Shown here: one piece after another, positions 23,730 through 35,882 of the stretch | How the letters are laid out: each line of letters begins with the position of its first letter | How positions within the stretch are numbered: position 1 is the stretch's first letter | Assembly: GCA_035041965.1 (NCBI GenBank) | Contig: JAPYMA010000925.1 | Coordinates: 1 to 64,000, forward strand | Direction: 5' to 3' | Source of the DNA: Anisakis pegreffii | Lineage: Eukaryota > Nematoda > Chromadorea > Rhabditida > Anisakidae | Length of the DNA: 64,000 bases | Notes under the pieces: model-generated | Databases searched by the model: none | What the model saw: only the letters and a program-made list of their open reading frames with translations | What the model was told of the DNA's origin: nothing | Made by a program: the position numbers and the translations under genes

Positions 23730-25866
23730 ATGGGTGATTATAGCCTCACTCGAGCTCGCTCAGCTGTTGTACTACGCTCTCGTTCAATCGAAAGACCGTC
23801 GACACTTCTTGTAAGTTTCATCTTTTTAACATCAAAAATTGCAATTTCTTAATGCTATTTACTCCTTCTTGTTCAATCACACTCACAAATGTTCGCTCAA
23901 CTTATCCTCACTTCAATTGTTCTCGGTTGAGAACGTGAATTTCAACAAAATTTATCGCTCAAATTCGGTCTGAAAGTAGATAAAGTATCGTTTTTTTTTG
24001 TTACAGATCACTCGTACGAGATCGGTACCCGATTTGACACGATATGTGAGCACGAGTTATAAGTATAGACCACATTGGCCGTATCGTTATTACCGAGACT
24101 ATGACCTTGTAAGAGTATTCTTTCAGTGTTACCAATATTCCGTTCAGCTTATTTATTGTTTCGAAATAATTTAAGGATTCAGATTCATATGATCTCATAA
24201 ATATGTATATATCATGATTCGCAGTTTAGGTTGAGTTCCCTTGCCATGATATGATTTGATAAGCTGCGATACATGTAAAGTAAGAATTCAAAACTGGTGT
24301 GAACAATGTTTTTGTTTATACGTTGTTTCGTTGAAACTGGGCGTTACTGACGATGTTGCTGTCAGCTGATGAATAGAAAAAGCTTTGAGTAAAAACTTCG
24401 AGCAAAGAAGCGAGCTTAATTGATGCTGTTTATTGTTGTTTCAATAATGAATTCCCGTCTCATTCACATCGAACTGCACTAAACAGCATTTCAAAAAAAT
24501 TTTGAATCTACAAATCAAATGAATGACAAGTGCATTTCAGTACGATGACTACTGGTATGATCGATACTACTACTTCAGTCCACTCTATAAAAGCTCGCTT
24601 TTCCCTCGTAGATATTACTACAGCGATTATCTTCCGAATCCGTATTACTGGAGTTGGCCATCTCATTACTGGACCAGATATAAAGGATATTGGTAGATGC
24701 TTTTTTCAACGATCGAAGATTATCTTGAGTCACCTTTACGTTCGCCGCAAACTAGTGAACATTCAGATTACAACAAACGTGCAAACGCTCTAATGCAATA
24801 AACTGCTGTCATTCAATGCTGTGCAATATTTGCTTGCTATAGTTTGATTTACTTGTTCCAATGAAACAGTAACAAATATGAAAAAAAAATTAAATATTTG
24901 AATAATTATGTGCTTCTCAACTGAGTTGATCGATACACCACATAATCATATACGATTTTATTTATACTTGGTCACATTTTTTCAGGTATGATTATGACTA
25001 CCCCACTTATTATTATCGCAGATACTATGATCCATCGTACGATTCATATTTCCGTTCCATCTATACGCCATATCGTTACAACGCATTTGATTCGTGGTAC
25101 ACCTCGTTGAATCGAGGTCTATCGATGTATCGTCAAGGATTGGTGCCATATTCGACGGTTGATCGTTACTGGCTTACGCCTTCCTACTGGGATCGACGTT
25201 TCAGGGTTTGTTTCATCACATCCTGTCAACGATAATTGACTCATTTGTGTCCTGTCAAATCGTACTTTCGATCTCCAAACAACGACCAACTAACCGTTCG
25301 TTTACACTCTTTTGTGCTCAACCAGCCAGCGAATTGCTCGAAATATCTGATTATTTAGGATGATAATGGGAGAGCAAAATTCACAAATCTTCAACCATAT
25401 CAATACTTTCCACTCCGTTCCTTGTAAAATAGGTAAAGTTGTTGTTGTTGGTGGTGTTCCAAGAATTGCAAACAGTAATTGCCTTATCGCTTTCTTCCTT
25501 CTTAAGAGAATCCTGCACTTTTCTCGCAGTTCTTCGCTTATCGACTGATAAAATTCCATGCAGTCAATGGTTAACGCAAAAATCAATCTCATCGCGTAAT
25601 ATGGCTTGTTTGACCTGTCTAATTATTTTAACATACAGAAAAATTTTCTATGAAACTTCACGAATAAAATTGCGCCACCTAACTCACCACGAACGCTTTG
25701 CTCAGTTAACTTGTTTACACTCTACTGATCTTGGCTTTTGAAGTATTGGTACTATTAGGACTGGCGTCAGATGCACTCGGGTGAGACGACGAAAGAACGC
25801 GATTATACGCCAACCAAAGTCGCAGAAGAAAGCGGTCGACAATATGTGGCCAGCTGGAAATCGTGA
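23730..25866 (+). CDS. Tyrosine-rich basic protein, possibly filagenin-like muscle thick filament protein
   Basis: Exons 23730-23810, 24007-24108, 24541-24692, 24986-25205 and 25759-25866 join in phase to give 220 residues. About 44 of these are Tyr, and Arg is also abundant. The N-terminus MGDYSLTRARSAV is Arg/Ser-rich. Residues from about 75 to 180 are dense in YYY, RYY and WYD clusters. The last exon is hydrophilic (GETTKERDYTP). There is no signal peptide or membrane segment. Size, high charge and tyrosine content recall nematode beta-filagenin, a small basic protein that assembles with myosin and paramyosin in body-wall muscle; this identification is tentative. Exon 2 opens after CTCAG at 23,676 and is in frame with no stop before the ATG, so the ATG at 23,730 is the first Met available. 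Two odd sites could yield shorter forms: TGG-TAG at the intron 3 donor and a TAG at the last acceptor. Confidence 0.7.
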
Positions 25867-26085
25867 CTCTCATAAATCAAACCAAAAAAATGCGCATAGA
25901 ATTTATATCGATATTATAATTATCATTATTATAATCATCACTAATCAACTGCTTTTATCCGCAAATAACAAAATGCCAATCAAAAATTTTTCTCAACTAG
26001 AAACGATATATGTCAAAGCCATATATTGCTGTGTAAAATAATGCTGCCAATTCATTTCTTGTTTTTTCTTATATCTTATTGTTCA

Positions 26086-26091
26086 AATAAA
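26086..26091 (+). terminator. Polyadenylation signal AATAAA, tyrosine-rich gene
   Basis: AATAAA lies 220 bases after the stop at 25,866, within AT-rich sequence; it is the first perfect signal downstream. Confidence 0.5.
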
Positions 26092-26227
26092 ATATATTGC
26101 CATTATGGTTTGCTTCACAATTAGTTTATCATCAGTCTACAATCTTCAAAAATGATAATCGCTTCTGTTTACATTACCAATTACATGAACCATCCGATTG
26201 CTATCCGTTGATAGGTATGCTAAGAAG

Positions 26228-27714
26228 TAGTGATGATAACCGATCGAACTTTAGTCGGTAAAATCTGACGTATTTCAGTCGGATTCCGACCGAAGAATTG
26301 CAAAATCCGGTCAACATACCGAATTTCGGAACCACAAAACAAAAATTCGAGCGAATTCCGACCATATCGAAATTCCGTTCGATCGCCATTACTAAAGTGC
26401 AGCTCGTTCATCAGAGTTGAAGGGATGCACCACAGAACACGTACTTTTGCGCTCTAGACATAATGATACATTAGAGTCTACTAGACAAGAACGCAACAAG
26501 CGCGCCGCGCCATAAGACTCGTTTTTCATTACACCTTTATCAACTATGTTGCTCCCAACTACGTATTGCATCCAATGAAACACTTTTACGCAGTGCGATA
26601 AAATTAAGTGTGAAGAAACTGCGAATCCATTGTTACATGGAGATGTTGGGAGGGAGAAGGGGTGGGGGAGAAGGGCATTGGGCAATGATTGTGTCGTGGT
26701 ATCTCCATCGTGGAACCATTCAACGAAAATAGTTTCAACAAAAATTTTTTCTCCTCTCGATGTGCTCTTCTGAAAAGAAGACGAAAATTTAATTGAATCA
26801 CAGTGTACTCCCTCCCGGTTACGGATTTAGATAACAAGTTGCTACGGTTTGAGAACCTTATAGTTAGAATGTCACTTGTTCAAATTTCATTGGAGGAATT
26901 TTTGGTTCACTTATGCAGCAATTATTTGCGAATATAATTATATCTCGCTTTGAATCCTCAACTGTGTCCTAGTTAGCGCCGGGATGAAATAGATCAGCGA
27001 GTAATGCCGCTCCACCCGTATGAACATCACTGTTTATCGCAAAGAACAACATTTTCATTCCAGAAGTAAAATTTTCAAAATTCCATCTACATTTATGGAA
27101 GCAAATGTTCACAGTTGTCGGTGAATCCTCGCGGAGAGTTCATTCTTCCTGTCGGGGAATGAATCGGTCAGGAAGGGATCCCGACAGGGACCCCGCCGCG
27201 TTGATGTTGCGCTTTAGCCAAAGATTTACATCACAGAAGTCGCAACAAGGAATGTATCAACAGTGCCAACAAGTTTGCTATGGTTGAAAGCCACATTTGC
27301 TCGTTAAGATCATCATGCTGAGAGAAAAGCGACTACTGAATTATATATCACGATATTCTGATGAAGTGTTGATAAGTGTTTTGAATCGTTGAAGTAGTTT
27401 TTACAAAAATGAAAAATATATCGCTAAAATGCTTGATTCTGAATAGCTGCAGACTTTTTCATCGTGTTCGTTCATAGACTTTTTGAGCAAATTTGGACCG
27501 CTGGAACGGACGAATCTTTCAGTTTATCATATTTCGAAATTTTCAGTAAATTTCGAAAATTATCGAATTTCGGTGGATTCCGAAAATTTTCGGTTAGACA
27601 CCGACTGACGTGAGGAATTTCGAAGTTCGGTCGGAATGCCGAATTTCGGAATCTTAAAGAGTCGATTCGGTCGAATTCTGGTCGATCAAAAATTTCATTC
27701 GGTTGCTAGCACTA
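26228..27714. mobile_element. Decayed hAT-like element, about 1.5 kb
   Basis: The left end TAGTGATGATAACCGA and the reverse complement of the right end, TAGTGCTAGCAACCGA, form a terminal inverted repeat. Subterminal regions on both sides are full of CCGAATTTCGGAA and TTCGGTCGGAAT words. The flanking octamers CTAAGAAG and CAATGAAG match at 6 of 8 positions, consistent with an old 8-bp target duplication. No transposase frame is visible. Confidence 0.5.
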
Positions 27715-30125
27715 CAATGAAGCATCGCTTTCACTGTAATTGATATTGTTGAACCACACTCAACGAAGATTTCTTGTGGTAAATCCATGAGCTGGTAGTT
27801 AACTCATTTATCTGGTGAGTAAGGGATCGCAATTTCTGCTGACACGTCTTGTTAACAACTTGGAGGAATTGAACTGTGTACCAGTTAATTGAGAACCGAT
27901 TTTCGGCTCTATCTTAAGCTGAATTCGAACACTTTTTAAAATCCAACTTATCTCCTTTACTTTCGATAGTTAAATGATCAAAAAGTTGTTATTCGAAAAG
28001 AATCTAAAATAACGAATCAATGGAATGAAGTGAAATTTTTGTTCATTTGATGTGCTCATTAACTGAATGAAATGTTGTTGGTCTTCTTAGATTATTCAAA
28101 TACCTATAAATAAACATATCAATTTATGATGTGCCCAAAAATTGGGAACCTTCGCTGAACTGAAATGGCACTATGATAACAATGAGTCATGTGTGTTCAG
28201 CAAGTTTTTTGTTGTTTTCAAACGAAAATATTTTAGAGAACGGTTCCTATTTTCGAGATTAGCGAATAATTTTTGCTGTTTGATTTTGTTATGAACATTG
28301 AATGTACTGTACTATGTTGCATTAGCGATTAGTTTCCAATTCAGTGCATCAATTCAATAACAGTCGACGAATTGACTGACGATAACATCGATGGAATGAA
28401 TTCCTTTACTGCATTCAAAACATCTCATTAAATTATAAATTTGTTTACCTTTACACCGACCGCTCATTCATTCACTCAACTAATTCTTATTTTTCACACT
28501 TCCTTAAGAACTCGTCAAATTTTCGAAGGAAAGTTTCATCGTTGTTGTTATTGAATTGAGAGAGAGAGGGAAACGTTTGGTATACGACATTACCATTTCT
28601 AATGTGATTTCTTCGAAGAAAGTTCAATTCCAATTCAACAATTGCATAGTGAACAAAGAATGTCATTCCATCAATCCCTTTCATCTCAGGTTCTTGATGC
28701 ACATCTATCTAATATCTACTCTAAACCTTTTTATGAACTTGTGATGATAACAACAATCAGTATCATTATATAAAAGTCAACGAATGTTTTACACTTCAAT
28801 GTTGCAAACAAACAATTTTTGCGGCATGACGACGAGGATTCGAATGAAATTTAGAGAGTAATCGAACCGTCTGCGAAGAGTCTTCTTAGAACTTGCGTAG
28901 TCTTCGAAATGAGAATTGTCATTCATTGTTCTTCATCGCATCACCAACGGCAGCAAACTATCCCTCCACCTCATGTTGATGGAATGCAACATCATCGAAT
29001 AACTGAAATGAATCAATGACTGAATGAGTGATGGAATGCAAGTTCATTAAATCATGGTGACGATGACGACCGTTCAGCTAATTAAGATGTTGTTTGGGTC
29101 AATTCAATTATCAACGGGTTGATCAGTTAACTGTCGGTTTTGTTGTTGTTGTTGTTGTTTAGACACTCAATAAACAAACAAAAAGGAAAACAAATCGTTC
29201 AATGAAAAACGAGAATCTTTGAAAAATTACAGTGGAATAGATGTCGTTGAATGTTTTGTTTATATTTGAATGGTTCCGTTCGACTGTCATTTAATGAGTG
29301 ATAGTCGGAACAGCAACGCGACGAGACGAGTATCTGCGAACCGGTAGACTGACTAGCCAGCTCTCGAAAACGGCTTGTTTTTATTGATATAGTCGTGCTA
29401 TTATTATAATATCCTCGTCATCAACTCTCTTCAAAGTATGATAAATAAGTAATGGATGATTGAGTAGTGAATGGTGATTAGTGCATCATAATTCATTAGA
29501 AGAAGCCAAGAATAACATGAATTCTAACGCCTTTTTGACAAAACAACTCCCTTGTTTCTCCATCTCCTTTCTCTCTCTTCTCGACTACCTACAACACTTC
29601 AACGAAAACGAATCCAACCAAATCGAGTAGTTAAATACACAGAATATCAAAATACATTATTCAACGAAAAAACATTTGACAGTATAAAAACACAAAGAAT
29701 GCATCATCAGCATCATTACAATTACCGTTATTATCATTATTGCCACCATTATCACAGAAACGCCATATCACTTATTATGTATACTTATAATAAACTAGTC
29801 ATTAATGAACTTAATTCGTCCACCAACTCAAACAATTGGATTTGTTTCGTTATCCGATGATGAGAAAGATAGATGTAACACCAATTGTACGCAGTTGTTT
29901 CATATTCAGTCATGAATATTCACTCAGTATAAGAAATTTATTCATTTCATTCTGTTCTCTTACGAATTGTGTCTATGGCGCGAATGACTTGAACATAGGA
30001 TGTTGTAGGTTCATAGATAGTGAGTGTAAATAAAAGATTTCTGAAATACACCCTCCTTATGCAGCATCACTAATGTGTTTATTAGGGTGGGAGGGGGTTT
30101 GAGGTTCATTTAATGGACAAGTTGG
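27715..30125. other. Intergenic, no gene recognised
   Basis: This is AT-rich sequence without supported exons. A short (GTT)n run lies near 29,139-29,159 and CAT/CAC-rich words near 29,700-29,760. Confidence 0.5.
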
Positions 30126-30133
30126 TATATAAG
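30126..30133 (+). promoter_or_regulatory. TATA box candidate, glutathione peroxidase gene
   Basis: TATATAAG lies about 420 bases before the start codon and just downstream of a G-rich patch (GGGTGGGAGGGGG). It is the only good TATA word in the region, but no transcript start is known. Confidence 0.35.
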
Positions 30134-30509
30134 CAGTCAGGTTTTTCATCTTTCACTTTCCGTTCTTCGCTTAGCCAGCCAGTCCTTTTGATTGCTGTCC
30201 ATCCTCTTCTTAACAGTTACTTTTTTACTGTTTACTATCATTATCGTTATCGTCATCTATCTCCTCCCCTCCCACGAATCACGTGAATTCTTAAAATGAT
30301 CAAAATAATAACTGTTGACTATAAAACTCACCATTTCACAAACTTACGGTCAGAAATCGAATTGTTTTCAACTGACTTCAATCTAGTCATCCATCCATCC
30401 TAACCTTTTTGTTTTGAAATCATTTAAAATCGTGTTTTGTTATTTTCACAAATTGTTTCTCGTTAGTTGCTCGATAACTGACTGATCAGCAGTTAATATC
30501 GCATTCCAT

Positions 30510-30519
30510 TATTTCTCAG
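30510..30519 (+). promoter_or_regulatory. Probable trans-splice acceptor before the peroxidase start
   Basis: TATTTCTCAG, a good nematode 3' splice site, lies 31 bases before the ATG at 30,551 with no obvious paired donor. This is the pattern of spliced leader addition sites. Confidence 0.45.
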
Positions 30520-30550
30520 CAGAACGAAGACCGCCAATCATTCAAAAATT

Positions 30551-32706
30551 ATGACTATTGGGCACAGTGCTACTGCTAGTGCTGGTATCTTGCTTCTTGT
30601 GGCAGTTTCAATCGTTCAGCTGGGTCACCACGTTAATGCTACTCCAGGTAAATCAAGACATACTTTCATTATAGTCACTTTAAACTTTACGTTGTCAAGA
30701 CATTCTCCTTCAATACCTATCTATTACCGAATTGCACTTGCGATCATTCTCTTCCCTTATGAAACAATTATTCCACCTCTGTCAACTTCTCTAAAGGACC
30801 TGCGGTTGTCGACGAAACGTCACGATGGACTCAATGTCGACTCTCGAATCAATCCATTTATGATTTCCAAGTTCAACAACTGGACGGCAAATTTACCGAT
30901 CTTAGCAAGTATCGTGGCCAAGTGCTTCTGATCATCAACGTTGCAACATTTTGTGGTATGTTTTCATTGGTTTATTTTACCTCATCTTTAATAGTTATAT
31001 TTGGATCGAAGCTTATGAAACTATTACGATAATCGTCTTGAAAAGTTGAAATTCGCATAATTCTTCCATTTAGCTAACATCGCTTGTCTTCTTTTCGAGA
31101 GCGCAATGATTAACGACAATATTTCCATTCATTAACCTTTGTGTCTTCTAAGCAATTGCTCAATCGCAAATTCATCAAAACTTTGTGAATCCTGTTGGCT
31201 TTCATTGAGATGCTTCGAGAAAGTTTCAAACGATTCTGTTGAAAATGAATAATGATCAATGCAGAAAGAAAATGATATGATATGGTTTGATTATCGTTAG
31301 CTGGAATTCACTTTTTTATCCACCATGATATGACAAGCATGAGCGGTTTTTATGGCAATTATTATTTTCGATCGATCTCTTTATTTTTGCTCTTATTATC
31401 ATTACCAATTCTTTTCCGGTTCAATTCATTGCACCATCCGTCCTCTAATTCCCTCGTACGTTCATCATTTCAAATCGAACGAATGAATGAGTTTTGTAGT
31501 TTAATCGCATAGTTTCCTAGTGAAACTGATCGAACAAAAGTGCTACTGCTTCCAAATAGTGAAATTCTAATCGTCATACTCGGCACTACTCCATCAAATC
31601 ACTTATACTGCTGGAATGAAATAGATCATTGTCATATCAAATTAAATTCCGGTTCTAACTGAACCACTAATGAATGAAGCACGTATAATAACCGAAACAA
31701 ACACAACACCAACAACAACAACAACAGAAAAAATACTAATAACATTCAATCCTATCTCGTCAATAATTGCGGCAATTTAATTTCAAAGTTCTTTCAGTAT
31801 TGTTCATTCAAATTACACAGATGGTTGCGGAAAAGGTCAATTAGCTAAAGACTTTTACAGAACAATATGTCTGTCTAACTATACTTTCAGTTACATATGC
31901 ATATGTAGTCATCTTCAATGAATACGATAAATTTCCGAAAGGGATTCCAATTGGAACACTCAATATTTTATGTCAAAACTCGAATAGTCACATCAAACCG
32001 AATCAATCAAATCCCAACATGAGAATACTCCTTGTTCGAACATTCTTATCACTTGATTAGTAATTTATAGCGTTCACACAGCAATATCTCGACTTCAATC
32101 CACTTATCGAGCAAAACAAACGAACCACATTCAAAATTTTGGCTTTTCCATGCAATCAGTTTGCGTTGCAAGAGCCATCTGAAAATCATGAGCTGCTCAA
32201 TGGCATCCGATATGTACGACCCGGGAATGGCTGGAAGCCACACTCAAATTTACATATTTTTGGAAAATTGCAAGTGAACGGTGAGAACAATCATCCACTC
32301 TACGAATTCGTTAAGGTCAGTGCCAAGCTTCGATCGCTTATCAAAATTTCGTTTTGTAGAAGAACTTTTGCTGGTTGGAGTAAACGACTGAACAATCAAT
32401 AATAATTGCAATCATTTCATTGACCTAGCAAGCACCTTAAATCTAGATGAATCGATGAGCATCATATCTCGCACATCTATTTATGTTATCCAGGATCAGT
32501 GTCCACAAACGGTAAATCGAATCGGAAAACGTGACGAACTAATGTATGATCCGATCCGACCAAGCGATATCACGTGGAATTTCGAGAAATTCTTAGTGGA
32601 TCGTCAGGGCAAAGTTCGATTCAGGTTCCATCCAACCGCGTGGAGTCATGGCGATGTTGTACAACCATTCATCCAACAACTCGCCAACGAACGAGCTCGT
32701 GCATGA
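30551..32706 (+). CDS. Secreted selenium-independent glutathione peroxidase, nematode gp29 type
   Basis: Exons 30551-30647, 30797-30955, 32071-32315 and 32494-32706 give 237 residues. The hydrophobic start ([15 protein letters not shown]) is a signal peptide. The peroxidase fold follows. The catalytic centre is NVATFC, with Cys85 where mammalian enzymes use selenocysteine. Then come FPCNQF (Gln115), the block [16 protein letters not shown], and WNFEKFLVD (Trp195, Asn196), completing the peroxidatic tetrad. It reduces hydroperoxides using glutathione or a related thiol. In filarial worms the homologue is a secreted cuticle glycoprotein that protects membrane lipids; the same role is inferred here. 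N-glycosylation motifs are present (NQS near residue 50). Intron 2 is long (1.1 kb). The 3' UTR appears to contain an (AAT)n microsatellite before AATAAA at 33,262. Its neighbours are unrelated. Confidence 0.93.
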
Positions 32707-32931
32707 TCTTATCTATATTCATTTACTATATTTATTATCATTATCGTTATCATTATTAATCGTATATCTGTCCACTTAATTCAGCAACTTCTTTCACTGA
32801 TCAATTTCTATCGATCAAATTAAAACCAACCTAGTCATTCAGATTCACTCAATTATGCTAGTATTTGAACTTTTGCTCGTAATCAAACGAATATTTGTTG
32901 TAATAATAAGAACAACAGTACCATGACAACA

Positions 32932-32949
32932 ACAATAATAGTAGTAGTA

Positions 32950-33016
<67 letters not shown>

Positions 33017-33043
33017 TAATAATAATAATAATAATAATAATAA
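32932..33043 (+). repeat. (AAT)n microsatellite in the peroxidase 3' region
   Basis: About 35 near-perfect AAT triplets follow four AGT triplets, with one GAT interruption. The polyisoleucine and polytyrosine frames on the minus strand come from this repeat and are not genes. Confidence 0.97.
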
Positions 33044-33261
33044 CTTTGTATTGAATATAATTTAAAGTTTTGACACCAAGAAGTGTTTTCAAGAGATGTT
33101 GTGGTGTTGTTAAATTCAGCTGTTAACTTCAATCATCAAAATAACTGTTCTTACAAACTTTTCATTTTCCTTGATTAAGTTGTTTCCAATAGAAGTGTAA
33201 ATATGAGATGAACTATGTTGTATGTGCACATAATGTTTTATTGATCTTCAAAAGTGACATT

Positions 33262-33267
33262 AATAAA
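33262..33267 (+). terminator. Polyadenylation signal AATAAA, glutathione peroxidase
   Basis: This is the first perfect AATAAA after the stop codon at 32,706. If used, the 3' UTR is about 560 bases long and includes the AAT microsatellite. Confidence 0.45.
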
Positions 33268-34060
33268 TCAGTTTCTTCATAAAATAATTAAACACCAACG
33301 CCAAGCCACTCAATTATGCGAATGAATGAATATCTTACCGTTATTGTTTGCAAAACATCGATATTCTCAATACCGAGATCGCCATTAATGCTGCTATCGT
33401 TTTTCAATACCAATGCGATACCGGTATTGAAAATCATCTTTTGAAATTTAGAAATGTGACTTGTTCAACAAATTCTTTTTGAGGTAATGTGTTCATAATT
33501 TGAGATAATTCGGAAAACAATTTATTTAACAAATCACCTACCAAAGCTCAAGAAATTCAACAGAAATGCAACAAAAAATTCAACAAAAAAACACAAAAAG
33601 TATTGTGAAGATGGTCTCACTAAGCTTCCTCTCACTCAATGCTCCAGTCATGATGAATGTACTACCAAATTCACTTAAAATGACTTGTGGTATGAATACC
33701 GGAAATACCGTGAATATCGACACTACGAATCATGAGATCGGTATCGCTTTTTTACTATCGTATTCAGTATTACTGTCGCGATTAGATAATCACGAAAAGG
33801 AAAAGAGTTTAAAATACGAAAAGAAAAATGATTCATGAATTTACAACGTTACCATAAGAATCTAAGGAGACTGAACAAAAGCAAGATAGGAAATGTGATA
33901 AGAAGGGCATCAAAGATAAGCCATCATAAGGATTATTAATAGAAACGAATAAGAACAACATGAGAATATGAATATCGAAAGTAAGAATGGCGAATCATTC
34001 ATCCCACATTTCTTGTTCTGTACGGTTTATCTGTATCGTTGTAGATTATTGTAAGCCGTA
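33268..34060. other. Intergenic, no gene recognised
   Basis: Sequence at 33,355-33,435 and 33,690-33,790 shares words such as CGATATTC and GATACCGGTATT, perhaps the edges of a decayed element. No inverted ends or target duplication could be drawn. Confidence 0.4.
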
Positions 34061-34160
34061 TTACTAATAGTTAAGTTATATTTATTACTAATAGTTAAGA
34101 TGACTAATGATATTAATAGTTAAGGTCACAATATTGATAACAGTTAAGATTAATTCGAAA
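34061..34160 (+). repeat. Short degenerate tandem repeat around TAATAGTTAAG
   Basis: Four units of about 25 bases share the core TAATAGTTAAG or TAACAGTTAAG. Confidence 0.65.
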
Positions 34161-34328
34161 TCAGTAATAAGTAATTGGAAATTTTGAATTTAAGAGATAT
34201 TATCGCGAGGTGTTGTTATCATTAATAATGTTATTATTACTGTTACTATAATACCGTCGTCATTATGAATGTCGTTGTTTACGTCGCTATCATTATCCAT
34301 TACATTTTCCTATGAATGCTATGGCTAT

Positions 34329-34350
34329 GGTTCAATTACCCAAGTTTGAG
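34329..34350 (+). other. Genomic copy of spliced leader SL1 with one mismatch
   Basis: The 22 bases match nematode SL1 (starts GGTTTAATTACC, ends AAGTTTGAG) at 21 positions; the only change is C for T at position 5. The next bases are ATTAAAG, not the GT donor found in an SL RNA gene, and no Sm-site/hairpin body follows. It therefore looks like the reverse-transcribed 5' end of a trans-spliced mRNA rather than a functional SL RNA gene. Confidence 0.8.
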
Positions 34351-35882
34351 ATTAAAGATTAACGACAAGTGCGTATAGTCGTTACAATTACCGAATACTT
34401 ATCTACTTACCATTTCTGAAAGCAACTTATCATAATTATGCCATGATTTCGAAATGCAATAAAATGAATCATTATTTATTGGATAATTACACATGACTTC
34501 AACAACCATTTCGGAATAATTCAGAATAATAACTGCTGCTCAATTAGTGCTTTCAAGTAATTCAAATCTGAGTCAAAACATCCTCTTCTGAGGAGTAATA
34601 TACATTTACTAATATAAACGCACATCACCAAAAAACCCCACAAAACAGTTTACTACGATGATAGAGTCATGTGTGAGTGATCTCAAGCGGTAGCTTAAAA
34701 TTAGATCACGTAAGCAAAGAGCCATCGAAACAAATACATTTTCGGCTGCTTCAATTCAGGTAATCAGTTCATGAAAACGCCCTACCTAATGAATACTATT
34801 TGCTCTATTCAGCATTACGCACTTTATTAATGAACGAACGAATCAAATGCGAACAGATGTGATATTGTGATATCGTATGATAAAATATAAACTTCATTTT
34901 ATGCACACTTGATATGACAACGACGAATACGAGGAACAGATTTTACATTAACAGACAGATAGGTGAACGAGTGGATAGATAAACTGATATAGGAGAATAA
35001 TGGCAAAGTTTTGATAAGATTGTGCTGTAACGCTAATAAAGTGCATGCTTTATCCATACTCATCACTAGCAGCATCAGCATTATCATCAGCACCATCATC
35101 ATAATCACCACAATCCATACTATAATTCTCCTCCTTAGCAACCAGCCACTTTCTTTCGTTGGTGTGTGTGTGTGCTCGACAAATTGTCGTTACGTGCGTG
35201 AGACATGCGAACAACCGTTGAGCTCAGCTGAGAACGGCTAAGAAACAATAAAGTGAGTAAAGCTGCGCAATGAAGAAGAATGTGTTACCGTTGTTAATCA
35301 TTTAGAATTAGTAGTAAATTGATTGGATTTATTTGTTGGGTGATTTCAAATTAGTTTTTGGTTGAGCATAACGTCGATGACCTAGAGAACGGAACAGTAA
35401 AACAAAAATGAAGATTACGCTTAAGATCTTCAAATTCGCCCGATTGATTCTTGTGATGCTTCTGATCATTCACTGATGATATGAAGAGATCCTTTCTCGC
35501 ATTCATTCCTTTATTTCGATTTTACAAGTTAGCTACTGGCATTGTTGTTTAGATTAGATCAAACATTTTGAGCAAATATTGTTAATTATTAACATTGAAT
35601 ATTTCAGTCATATTAAAAACGAGTGAAGAATATTGTCCGATTGAAATGGTGCTTTTGTAAATGATCAGCAATTATTATTTCGTAAATGATCAGCAATTAT
35701 AAGTTCACCTTTGGTTACAGTACTGAAGGTTGATGCATGTAATATATGACTAGTGAGGAATAATGTGTCGCTTCAATTTATCTGTGAGTTTGTTCGGTTT
35801 ATCAATTCTTGTCACACTCTGAATAATAGCGGTTTTGTTTGTTTGGAAATAAGGTGAAATGCAACATTCAGTAGTCCCAGTC

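Noticed and set aside
32845..33132. Polytyrosine/polyisoleucine frames
   Set aside because: Produced by the AAT microsatellite in the peroxidase 3' region.
33340..33800. Possible element with GATACCGGTATT words on both sides
   Set aside because: No convincing inverted ends or target duplication could be aligned.
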